Assembly: GCA_015234425.1 (NCBI GenBank)
Contig: JADGNE010000023.1
Span: 1-64,000 of the forward strand
Source: Devosia sp.
GTDB taxonomy: Bacteria > Pseudomonadota > Alphaproteobacteria > Rhizobiales > Devosiaceae
Length of the DNA: 64,000 nucleotides
Direction of reading: 5' to 3'
The position numbers and the translations under genes were made by a program. Positions 30,696 to 38,117 of this stretch are shown here, in pieces. The notes beneath the pieces were generated by a model. That model was given only the letters and a program-made list of their open reading frames with translations, had not been told where the DNA came from and did not search any database. The stretch's first letter is position 1, and the number at the start of each line of letters is the position of its first letter.

Positions 30696-31604
30696 TTATA
30701 AAAGACTGATTTCTGATAAATAGTAGTCTATGGCCACCTCTGCGCATGTCCCGTAGTCGGGCATAAGGTGTGCCCGCGTGCGTCGCTCGTGGAACAGCAT
30801 CTTCTTGACCTTGATCCTCTCCTCTTTGTCGAACCTAAGCACGTATCGCCGCACGCAGTGCTCGGGAATAAGTTCGTCGATAGAAGGCATGTGGCCGGTC
30901 AAAATGAAGTTGCTCTCGGCCATATATGTGAAAGAGAACATTCCACTTTGAGAACCAAGTCGGCGGTCGCTTGAGCGAGAAGGTCTGATAAACTGCACTC
31001 GCTCAAATGGCTGCCACTGCCTGAATTCGGCAATGTTAAGTGCCCACACCACTTGCTCTCCGTCTAAAGATTTGTGCAAGGCAAAGTAGAGCGCAGTGAT
31101 GGGATCTCTACTCCAGTCGAGAAGGCGGGTTGGCAGACCATAGTGCTGTCCAAGCACCCAGTGGTCTTGTAACGGATTACCGAGCAGGAGACTGTATTTG
31201 GAGGCGAGTTCCTCAATGTCCTGTGAACGCCGGCCGCCCCCTAGCTCAACGTCCTCAAGTAGCACTCGAAAATTGTCAGCGAGTTCATGCTCTATGAGTA
31301 CGCGGGTGACCGCCTCTTTCAAGCGGGCTCGAACGTCCATGTCACTTAAGTCAAATTGCCACGTCGTACTCGTCTGATGGGTGTCTAGGCCACGTTCTAT
31401 TGCGTGAGTGATTGCAGGCTGAACTCGATATTTTTCGAGGAAGTCAGGTCGCCATACGACAGGCAGGAGGCGCCAATCCGGATCTGACTGACCTCGAAAG
31501 ATCCAAGGGGACTGAAAGGCGTCACCAAACTCCCGATGATTGATGATCCGAAGCCTGCTAAAAGCTTCCTCTGCACTGTGAAGGTAAATAGTCTGGTATG
31601 TCAT
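30696..31604 (-). CDS. FRG-domain protein (probable defence cargo)
   Basis: 302 residues from the ATG at 31604 (MTYQTIYLHSAEEAF); a GTG at 31616 is also in frame. The FRG domain is clear: SPWIFRGQSDPDWRLLPVVWR near residues 32-52, LGQHYGLPTRLLDWSRDPITALYFAL in the middle, RRLGSQSGMFSF and the C-terminal LMPDYGTCAEVA. Its biochemical role is unsettled; FRG genes recur in mobile elements and near defence genes. Base composition is visibly more AT-rich than the host genes and the rest of the element. A role in excluding competing phages is inferred from its cargo position at the element end. Confidence 0.85.
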   Translation of the reverse strand: MTYQTIYLHSAEEAFSRLRIINHREFGDAFQSPWIFRGQSDPDWRLLPVVWRPDFLEKYRVQPAITHAIERGLDTHQTSTTWQFDLSDMDVRARLKEAVTRVLIEHELADNFRVLLEDVELGGGRRSQDIEELASKYSLLLGNPLQDHWVLGQHYGLPTRLLDWSRDPITALYFALHKSLDGEQVVWALNIAEFRQWQPFERVQFIRPSRSSDRRLGSQSGMFSFTYMAESNFILTGHMPSIDELIPEHCVRRYVLRFDKEERIKVKKMLFHERRTRAHLMPDYGTCAEVAIDYYLSEISLL

Positions 31605-31740
31605 AGAGCCAAGCACACCCGATCAGGACGAATATTGGCACAATGAGGGACACAATCGTCCTGCACCAGCCCAGCCAGTTACCACCCCACACAAATGTCG
31701 CCATCAAGCCGGTTCTTATTTTATAGGGTCTATTGGCCAT
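31558..31740 (-). CDS. Possible small membrane protein overlapping the FRG start
   Basis: A 60-residue frame with one hydrophobic segment (TIVSLIVPIFVLIGCAWLY) ending inside the first codons of the FRG gene. A toxin-partner or leader role is conceivable, but the start lacks a clear ribosome binding site and the overlap is about 47 bases. It may be a chance frame. Confidence 0.25.
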   Translation of the reverse strand: MANRPYKIRTGLMATFVWGGNWLGWCRTIVSLIVPIFVLIGCAWLYDIPDYLPSQCRGSF

Positions 31741-31941
31741 CGGATCATGGGTACGCAGCTGACTGCCCTTAATTTGGGCGGTCCTTGCCCTTTGCCCACC
31801 CCCAATGGGCCGCGCTAGCCGGGGTAGCAGCCGCGTTTCAGCGGTTTCGGTAGTTGGGTACGCTGCACGCTGATTCAGGGCACAGCCCGCGTGCAGCGTG
31901 CAGAGGCGGTAGCTCCGTGATCCGCTTCCGCCCTGTTGGTG
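31741..31941. other. Non-coding stretch with inverted repeat
   Basis: Together with the doubtful small frame above, this fills the gap between the FRG gene and the 236-residue gene. CTGCACGCTG (31863-31872) and CAGCGTGCAG (31894-31903) are exact inverted repeats 21 bases apart, located just downstream of the 236-residue gene on its strand. No U run follows, so it may be a weak terminator or a protein-binding site. Confidence 0.5.
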
Positions 31942-32652
31942 TCAGCCCTGCATCGCGGCTTGGAAAGCGGACTCAGCCTGAGTGGCTGCCGCATGACCTT
32001 CTGCCCCCCGTTGCTCGGCGGGCAAGTCGCGAAGCTCCTGAGCGGATTTCACAAAGGCGCTGGAGGCATGTTCGAGGAATGCCATTGCGCGCTCGATGTG
32101 CCCCAGCTCTTGGCGCATCTCGGGAGCCATCTTGTCGATAAAGAGTTCGGTTGAGGTCTTCACGGGCACAGTGAATTTGCCAGTGAGCATCGGACTCGGA
32201 GCGTGCGTGATTGCTGCGATCACCACTCGGTCGCCTGAGTTGATCGCTTCAATCACAGCCGCGTCGCGCGACTTCTGATCCATCCCGCGGAGCGCGAGCC
32301 AAATCGCTTCCGCCTGCGTCGGCAGCTTGTCCACCCCGGCCTTCTTGTAGGCATCAGCGACAATCTTGGCTTCATATGCGGCCACAGCCTCTGCACGCTC
32401 GTTAGCAAGCTTCTGGGCGCGCAGATATGCGGCCTCGAACTTCTGCTGGTAGGCTAGGGCGTTGTTCTCGCGGGTCTTGGTCGGATCCTCATTGGCACGC
32501 ACAGCGGCCAGCCCATCGTAGAGCGATCCCAGGCTGTCGATAGTCGAGAACACATTGTCATAGATCGGCGTAGTGAGGTGATCGAGAGCATTCCGGGCAG
32601 CCTTGCTGCTCAGGGACGGATGCCGAATTGGTGTCTGCTTGGCCATAGCCAT
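31942..32652 (-). CDS. Unknown helical protein downstream of the terminase
   Basis: 236 residues; I do not recognise a family. The sequence is mostly helix-forming, rich in Ala, Glu and Lys (YQQKFEAAYLRAQKLANERAEAVAAYEAKIVADAYKKAG), with a short beta-like middle (DRVVIAAITHAPSPMLTGKFTVPVKT). It begins seven bases past the large terminase start-to-stop unit, so it is in the same operon. In tailed phages this slot holds the portal, but size and sequence do not fit one. A packaging or head-redirecting accessory is a guess. Confidence 0.7.
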   Translation of the reverse strand: MAMAKQTPIRHPSLSSKAARNALDHLTTPIYDNVFSTIDSLGSLYDGLAAVRANEDPTKTRENNALAYQQKFEAAYLRAQKLANERAEAVAAYEAKIVADAYKKAGVDKLPTQAEAIWLALRGMDQKSRDAAVIEAINSGDRVVIAAITHAPSPMLTGKFTVPVKTSTELFIDKMAPEMRQELGHIERAMAFLEHASSAFVKSAQELRDLPAEQRGAEGHAAATQAESAFQAAMQG

Positions 32653-32658
32653 TTCCTT

Positions 32659-34089
32659 TCAATAGAAGTTCGTTTCAACGGCGATTGACTGCGCCCCGGT
32701 GCGCGTTGTGGCTAGATCGATGACCCCGGCTACAGCGTTGGCCAAATCGTCGTGACCATTGGGGGCGTGGTCGATGCTCTCGCGCCCACCGCGTGCAACA
32801 CGGCGCTCAAGGCCCACAAGCTGGTTGACCAATACGTTGCTATCGAGCAGGTCAGCGCGACCCGAATTCAGCACCGGCAACAGGTCTCGGTAGAGATCGG
32901 AGCGCGGCTTTTCGGCAAGCTCGTACATGATCCCGAGCTTGCGGAACTGCTCGCGCGGCCATTCACCGGCATAACGATCGCCGGTCACACTACGGATGCC
33001 GTACAACTTCAGTACCTCGCAGAACTCCTTCACCACGGCCTCGGGCGAAAACGGCGGCTTGCGGTCGCGCACTGCATCAAGGACCACAACGTCCCCTTCG
33101 TTGTGCGCGATGGCGAGGGTCATCGAGTCGTTGCTGCCGCCCGAGGGGTCAACGAAGGCGCGGTACGTCACGCCGTTGCGCCGTGGGCGCTCGAAGATGC
33201 CGGGCGACACACAGGCCTCAACGACTTCCCGAGCAATGAAGTCCTCAATGTCTTTGCGGAACTCTGCGCCGAACTCAGCGGCTGCTGAGGCAGGGTCTTC
33301 CTCGAATGCTTCTGTCAGGAACTCGCCGTCACGCGGAACAGTGGGATTCATGGTCCAGGTCGGAGCCTGCACGACCAGCACACTCCCGGACTTGCCGAAG
33401 TGCTTGCGCCACTTACCGTAGAGCAGTCCCTTCCGAGCATGTGGGCTTGAGATTCCAATGAGCATCGCGCCGGGGATAGTGGCCATGGCTGGCTTCACTG
33501 CGCCGTAAACATCAGTGTCGGGACTGACACTGCCCTCATTGTGCCAGAAGGCGCACTCGTCAAACACTGCGGCGACAACGGTGCGGCCGCGAACACGACG
33601 CTGATCGTTTGTGGTGATTTCGATGCTCAGCCCATTGTTGAGGTCAAGTCCATCAGCAGTGCTCTTGACCACCATGCGGGCAAGAATGGGCTGCTCGAAC
33701 ATCGCCTTGAGATACCCGAGGCAGACCCTCGCTTGATCCCTGTCAACGGCTAGGAGCTGAACAACACCACGCTCGCCGCGCGTAAGTCGTTTCCGATAGC
33801 CATAGATCTCAGCGCCAATGGTCGCGAAGTATGCGACGAGCGAAGCAGCCTTGACGTCCTTGCCGCCGCGCCGCCCGACGACAAACCATGCCTCGGTGGC
33901 GGGCTCAGTGGGTGCCTCGTCGCGACCCGTAATCTCGAGGAACACAGCCAGTTCATCCTCGTCCAGAGGATCGCCGAACAGGGCCTTATCAACGACGCGC
34001 CACGTCCCCCAGGTATCGCCCTTGAACCATGGGCCGAACAGTTCCGGGTCTTTGCAGGCTTCAGCAAAGGTGATGGCGTGGCGTGTCAT
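32659..34089 (-). CDS. Phage terminase large subunit
   Basis: 476 residues with a complete two-domain layout. ATPase: Walker A GRRGGKD (residues 72-78, Asp where Ser/Thr is usual), Walker B plus catalytic Glu VVAAVFDECAFW (D177-E178) and coupling motif GISSP (212-216). Nuclease: AFVDPSGG (D314), VTGDRYAG (D371) and HDDLANAVAG (D447/D448). TerL pumps DNA into procapsids and cuts it. Its ATG follows the stop of the upstream gene directly. It is intact, which argues against a dead remnant. Confidence 0.93.
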   Translation of the reverse strand: MTRHAITFAEACKDPELFGPWFKGDTWGTWRVVDKALFGDPLDEDELAVFLEITGRDEAPTEPATEAWFVVGRRGGKDVKAASLVAYFATIGAEIYGYRKRLTRGERGVVQLLAVDRDQARVCLGYLKAMFEQPILARMVVKSTADGLDLNNGLSIEITTNDQRRVRGRTVVAAVFDECAFWHNEGSVSPDTDVYGAVKPAMATIPGAMLIGISSPHARKGLLYGKWRKHFGKSGSVLVVQAPTWTMNPTVPRDGEFLTEAFEEDPASAAAEFGAEFRKDIEDFIAREVVEACVSPGIFERPRRNGVTYRAFVDPSGGSNDSMTLAIAHNEGDVVVLDAVRDRKPPFSPEAVVKEFCEVLKLYGIRSVTGDRYAGEWPREQFRKLGIMYELAEKPRSDLYRDLLPVLNSGRADLLDSNVLVNQLVGLERRVARGGRESIDHAPNGHDDLANAVAGVIDLATTRTGAQSIAVETNFY

Positions 34090-34503
34090 TTACCGCGCGC
34101 CCCGCTTCGCGTCTGCCCGATACTCCATGTACTGCTCGATGGAGGGCGTAACGTCCTTCGTAGCCCGCTCAAAACCAATGTCCTGAAGAATGCGGCGAAG
34201 GCTGTTGGTGGCGGTAGTCAGTTGACTGATCTCAACATCCTCGCCGTTGGCCAACTTCACCTCGACAGCCTCACACCACACACTGAGGGATGCAGCGCGG
34301 CGGATTAGCTGCTTCTGGGCTTCAGAAGGATCACCGCCCATGTCCGCCGCAAAGGTGGCAAGCAAATCGCGGTACCGGCGGGCAAGTGCGCTGCGCCCAT
34401 CCAGACCTTCCACAAACAAGCGCGTCCCATTGGCGACAGCACTGCGATGGCTCAGCTTTGTATTGACGGTGATAGTGCGATCTGCGGGCAATTGAATCAC
34501 CAA
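34090..34503 (-). CDS. Putative terminase small subunit
   Basis: 137 residues starting at TTG 34503 (or GTG 34500). The sequence (SHRSAVANGTRLFVEGLDGRSALARRYRDLLATFAADMGGDPSEAQKQLIRRAASLSVWCEAVE..., LTTATNSLRRILQDIGFERATKDVTPSIEQYM) is helical and ends immediately before the TerL start. This location is the standard one for TerS, which recognises packaging sites. No clear helix-turn-helix is visible, so the role rests on position. Confidence 0.6.
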   Translation of the reverse strand: MVIQLPADRTITVNTKLSHRSAVANGTRLFVEGLDGRSALARRYRDLLATFAADMGGDPSEAQKQLIRRAASLSVWCEAVEVKLANGEDVEISQLTTATNSLRRILQDIGFERATKDVTPSIEQYMEYRADAKRGAR

Positions 34504-35014
34504 ATGAAGTGCGGATTTACATAGGCTGATATTTTATTGTTATTACACAACTAGCATAAAGCGCGCAAAATCACAAGGAAACACAAGGGTTAGTGCAAAT
34601 CGAATGCCTCTGGTTTACGCTGTAGTTGAGCGTATGACTTGGTCTAAGCGAGGGCTTTGGTGCGGGCAGTGGAAAATGAGCGAATTTTGCCGAGAGGGTT
34701 TGGCATCAATTCCAAGCCCTGTTCTTCGCTACCGTTACGCGGTGGAGATATGTTCCACTGGGTGCTGACGCATCCGGAGCGACTACCCAGAACCCTGACC
34801 AGTGACAAGGGGTACTGTAATGCCACCCCCCTGAAATATGCGGCTAACAGTGCTAACAGTACTAACAGTTAAAATAATGGGGATCCCCCCATTTAGGTAC
34901 TGTAATGACTGTTAGTACTGTAACTGTGTTTTTGTCAGGGGGGCGGCAGTTACAGTGAGCCGGGGGGGGGGGCAACCCTGGAAACCGGGTCGCTCCTTGT
35001 GACCCACTCAACGG
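34504..35014. other. Iteron-rich non-coding region: candidate replication origin / cos-pac region
   Basis: 511 bases without a convincing gene between the replicase and terminase operons. The left part (34504-34560) is AT-rich. The right part holds three tandem 9-mers, GCTAACAGT at 34843 and 34852 and ACTAACAGT at 34861, their inverse ACTGTTAGT at 34908, AGTTACAGT at 34948 with its inverse ACTGTAACT at 34917, and GGTACTGTAATG twice (34811, 34896). An 11-base G run lies at 34962-34972. Such arrays are typical binding sites for satellite or phage replication proteins. Confidence 0.65.
34843..34869. repeat. Three tandem 9-bp iterons
   Basis: GCTAACAGT, GCTAACAGT and ACTAACAGT in direct tandem with no spacer; the inverse ACTGTTAGT follows at 34908-34916. 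They lie about 145 bases downstream of the replicase stop. Confidence 0.8.
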
Positions 35015-37009
35015 TCATTGCGGAACAGGGACGGCCAGTGCTCTATAGATGGTCTTATTGCCACCGCCGGGGTGCAGAGTCACGTCGACTTGGAAGATTT
35101 GCGGCAACTGCCGAAGCTCGCTGTCCACTTTCGTCCACTGTGCGCGGTTGACCTTCTGGTCAGGCAATTGCAATTCAACCTGCTCGCGCGTGATGAACCG
35201 GTCTTGCCCCGAGTGCACCATCTCGACCAGCTTGTCGCGGACAATATCTACCACTGTCTTCCTGGGCGCGCCCGCCCAGCTACTGCCGCCGCCATCGTCA
35301 TCGGGTTTCTTGGTGGCTTTCTCGAACATCTCTAACGATTCAGCATTGCCCCAGACAATCTCCTCGGGCTCGACACGGACCAGCACCGTGTCAGGTCCGT
35401 TCTGGCGCTCGTATAGGGTATGAACCGGGGTTGTCCGGTAGGGTACACCGAAGGGGTCGAAGTTCGTTTTAGCCACCCGCATCACGTAGGCATAATCCTC
35501 GCGGCGGTCAGCAGCGTGCACAAACGACAGGCGCGGCGAGTTGGTCCATGCCGAAGCGCCCATAACCGTGTCCGCGAAGTACTCGTGCTTGCCCTTATTC
35601 GAGTGACCGATGAAGGCGATGGTCAGGTCATGCTGCTCGGCAAGTGCTTGCAGATAGCCCAAAAGCTTCTTCACCGCGGCGTCGTCGTTTGGACTTTCGC
35701 CCTTGCCCCATGCAGTCAGGCCGACAGCAGTGTCTAGGACGACGAGGCGAAGCGGTGGTTTGTTCGCGCCGGTGAAGGCGCCTTTGGCCTGCTCAATAGC
35801 GACTTCTAGATGCTCATATGCGTTGAATGACGATGCAATCACTCTTCCCTGATGATCCATTTCACTAGCAACTGCCTTCACTATGGCGAGCGTACCTTCC
35901 TGGGCTCCACATTTGATATGGCGGACCTTGATCCAATCCGCTGGCTCCTCGACGCTCACCCATAGGGTGGATGCGGTGCCGCTGATCCCCGCCGCCATAC
36001 TGGCTAGGAATGAGGACTTCGCCGTTGAACCTCGTCCGAAGAAGCCGACCACGCACTTGGCAGGCAGGTAAGGGTCGAGGAGATAGTCAACCTTAATGGT
36101 AGCAGTGTCGCTTGCCATGGCGAACTCCAACGTTATGAGGGGCGGGGAAGAAGGTTTGAGTGACGTGGAAGCAAGCTGCGCGGCCTTACTCATAGGGTTG
36201 ACCCATCCACCTTCTTGCGCAGCCTTGAACACTGCTTGATAGCCGGTGCGGTCCGGCTTGAAGCCGTCCCACTGCCGGGCATCTTTCTTAGGCTGGTGCT
36301 CGTCCGAGGTAGCTGACCAGTCAAGCCATAGGCCCCGCCCCACGTCCCCCAGTTCCTTGAGAGCATGACCCATGCGCATCCAAAGATCACGGTCGTCTGA
36401 CCTCATGGACAGGAGCGCCGAGCGCAACTCTGTGACGGTCTTCGCATCGACGGTGACTAGTCCGGCACCGGCATTACTGGTCTTGGTGGACGAACCCGCT
36501 CGCCCAGCGGCATGTCTAGGTGTCAGTACTTGCTCGACATAGTCAGCGAGGTCGACAAGTTCAGCATCTGGCCGGATTCCGTTCTCAGTGACCACGAAGT
36601 AGCGACCCGTCGAGTAAGCCTCGATGCCGCTGCCGTTACTCCCTAGCGGCGCGAAGCGTCTGCCGTATCCAATTGCGTGCGCCCCCTCGCCGCTTACGCT
36701 CTTCTCTACGTACCCGGCCACTTCGTTCGCGAAATGCGCGGTGCCGTTGAGGCGAATTTTGTCGAGGTCGACACCCTGCCAACAATATCCACTCTCAGTC
36801 GGGCCCAACGCGAAGCCGAGGAGCCACCCAGGCCGCGAGGCAAGAGCTGCCTGCGCATCCGCGTAAGTCGCTAGTCGCGCATGGTCCTCCGGACAATCCA
36901 GCGCACCTGACCGCTTCGAGCCGTCGACGTAATGCGGCACCTTATTGGGAGAAGCGATGAGCCATCGCCTTGCGCTAACCATGCACTCAAAGGCAGACAG
37001 CTTAGCCAT
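35015..37009 (-). CDS. Satellite replicase: PrimPol + PriCT-2 + RepA-like helicase
   Basis: 664 residues from the ATG at 37009 (MAKLSAFECMVSARRWLIAS), which has GGAG upstream and overlaps the preceding stop. The N-terminal primase-polymerase domain shows GVDLDKIR (DxD metal site), SGEGAHAIGYG with His, and GIEAYSTGRYFVVTEN. A PriCT-2 segment follows (LLSMRSDDRDLWMRMGHALKEL...FKPDRTGYQAVFKAAQEGGW). The C-terminal half is an AAA/RepA-type ATPase with Walker A FGRGSTAKSS and Walker B LRLVVLDTAVG. Primase and helicase on one chain is the P4-alpha/PICI-like replication strategy. The tail may bind the iterons. Confidence 0.88.
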   Translation of the reverse strand: MAKLSAFECMVSARRWLIASPNKVPHYVDGSKRSGALDCPEDHARLATYADAQAALASRPGWLLGFALGPTESGYCWQGVDLDKIRLNGTAHFANEVAGYVEKSVSGEGAHAIGYGRRFAPLGSNGSGIEAYSTGRYFVVTENGIRPDAELVDLADYVEQVLTPRHAAGRAGSSTKTSNAGAGLVTVDAKTVTELRSALLSMRSDDRDLWMRMGHALKELGDVGRGLWLDWSATSDEHQPKKDARQWDGFKPDRTGYQAVFKAAQEGGWVNPMSKAAQLASTSLKPSSPPLITLEFAMASDTATIKVDYLLDPYLPAKCVVGFFGRGSTAKSSFLASMAAGISGTASTLWVSVEEPADWIKVRHIKCGAQEGTLAIVKAVASEMDHQGRVIASSFNAYEHLEVAIEQAKGAFTGANKPPLRLVVLDTAVGLTAWGKGESPNDDAAVKKLLGYLQALAEQHDLTIAFIGHSNKGKHEYFADTVMGASAWTNSPRLSFVHAADRREDYAYVMRVAKTNFDPFGVPYRTTPVHTLYERQNGPDTVLVRVEPEEIVWGNAESLEMFEKATKKPDDDGGGSSWAGAPRKTVVDIVRDKLVEMVHSGQDRFITREQVELQLPDQKVNRAQWTKVDSELRQLPQIFQVDVTLHPGGGNKTIYRALAVPVPQ

Positions 37010-37466
37010 TCCGCAGTATCTCCGAGTCGTACGCATGGGGCCGGAGCGTCTCGGCTACAGCGAGGCAAAGGGTAAGTAGGCCGGGTACACCCTGGCGCAC
37101 CAAATCAGCGACTGCAGCGGCGGCTATGCGCCGGGCAATCGAAAAGATGGGATCAACGAAACCATCTAGGGTCTCAACTTCCTGAGCGTACTCGGCTGCT
37201 ACCCATTTTAGGCCATCGGCGTCGGATTTTTCCACCGCCCCTACACCGACCAAATAGTCAAGAACGATATGGGAACTGAGCGAATGCTGTTTCACCTCCA
37301 TGACCTTCCTAGGGTCAGCAACTATCTCGGCTGAAATATCAATATTGATTGCAGCAATGTTGAAAGCTACAATGCAGAGGCTCACATGTGAAAGTGGGTG
37401 CTCAATCTTGATCCGGTGCAGCGTGCCCGCGCTGCCCGGATTTTTGCAATATGGATAGAACATCAT
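37002..37466 (-). CDS. Unknown protein of the element's early operon
   Basis: 154 residues, unrecognised. It starts within the stop of the tandem-HTH gene (ATGA overlap) and overlaps the replicase start by eight bases, so the three genes are translationally coupled. The sequence is mildly hydrophobic in the middle (IVAFNIAAINIDISAEIV) and C-terminal parts (AAAAVADLVRQGVPGLLTLCLAVAETL). Its coupling suggests a replication accessory. Confidence 0.75.
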   Translation of the reverse strand: MMFYPYCKNPGSAGTLHRIKIEHPLSHVSLCIVAFNIAAINIDISAEIVADPRKVMEVKQHSLSSHIVLDYLVGVGAVEKSDADGLKWVAAEYAQEVETLDGFVDPIFSIARRIAAAAVADLVRQGVPGLLTLCLAVAETLRPHAYDSEILRNG

Positions 37467-37894
37467 ACAGCCTCACGCACAGGCAAACTCTCCATGAAGT
37501 TCTGGAGATCATCATGGAGGATGATGGTGCGGCGTCCCAACTTGCGCGCGGGCAAGCTGCCGGATTTCATTGCTTTGAAAATGTTTGACCGGCACATACC
37601 TGCCAGCATGGCGGCCTCGTCGGGCGAGTAGCCCATTTTTTGAGCCACTGATCCTTCCATGAGGTGCTCAGCAACGCTTGGCACTTGTGCGGTGGACTGC
37701 TCGCGCAACCAATCTTCGAGGTCAGGCCGATAGTAGCGGACCGCTGAGCCTCGACCGCCCAAACGAATGTACGGGGGGCCTTTGCCCTCGCTCCGCTGGG
37801 TTTCGAGCGTGTTTGGCTTGACGCGAAGAAGCAGAGCCGCTTCCCGAGTGGTTAGCAGGTCAGCTAGATTTATAGATGCGACGGAGGGGGGCAT
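37463..37894 (-). CDS. Tandem helix-turn-helix (AlpA/excisionase-type) regulator
   Basis: 143 residues containing two HTH_17-like winged helices in one chain: LLTTREAALLLRVKPNTLETQRSEGKGPPYIRLG...RYYRPDLEDWL (about residues 13-65) and MGYSPDEAAMLAGMCRSNIFKAMKSGSLPARKLGRRTIILHDDLQNFM (about 92-138). Single-domain relatives (AlpA, Xis) control integrase expression and excision. Two fused domains could bridge two DNA sites. The promoter region upstream carries two inverted repeats. First gene of the replication operon. Confidence 0.85.
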   Translation of the reverse strand: MPPSVASINLADLLTTREAALLLRVKPNTLETQRSEGKGPPYIRLGGRGSAVRYYRPDLEDWLREQSTAQVPSVAEHLMEGSVAQKMGYSPDEAAMLAGMCRSNIFKAMKSGSLPARKLGRRTIILHDDLQNFMESLPVREAV

Positions 37895-38117
37895 ACGTGA
37901 AACTTCCGCAAGGGGTGGCTCGCCGGCGTTCTTGACCCGAACATGGCGTTTAAGCGGGAAGTTTCAGCAGCCTTACTTAAGCTGCCGGGGTTTAGCTGCT
38001 GTTACCTTACACACTAACTTTGGCAGCGCAAGCGAAAATAGCTGCTATGTACTGGACGATTGTGTTTTCAGCCCAGTACATCTGAATAGTGGGAAAACAT
38101 CTGTCAGTGAACGGGTG
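37895..38117. promoter_or_regulatory. Control region with two dyads between integrase and tandem-HTH gene
   Basis: TGAAACTTCC (37898-37907) and GGAAGTTTCA (37957-37966) are exact inverted repeats flanking the likely promoter of the HTH gene. A second exact dyad, ATGTACTGG (38047-38055) and CCAGTACAT (38073-38081), lies near the integrase 3' end. These are probable operators for the tandem-HTH protein or a host repressor; the second could also terminate the integrase transcript. Confidence 0.55.

Noticed and set aside
30475-30747. 90-residue frame spanning attL and the FRG 3' end
   Set aside because: It crosses the attachment site and the terminator, overlaps the FRG gene and has no ribosome binding site.
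34633-34767. 44-residue plus-strand frame in the iteron region
   Set aside because: No ribosome binding site, odd Trp/Cys-rich content, and all other element genes are on the other strand.
34811-34972. CRISPR array
   Set aside because: Repeats are 9-12 bases without regular spacers, and no cas gene is near.
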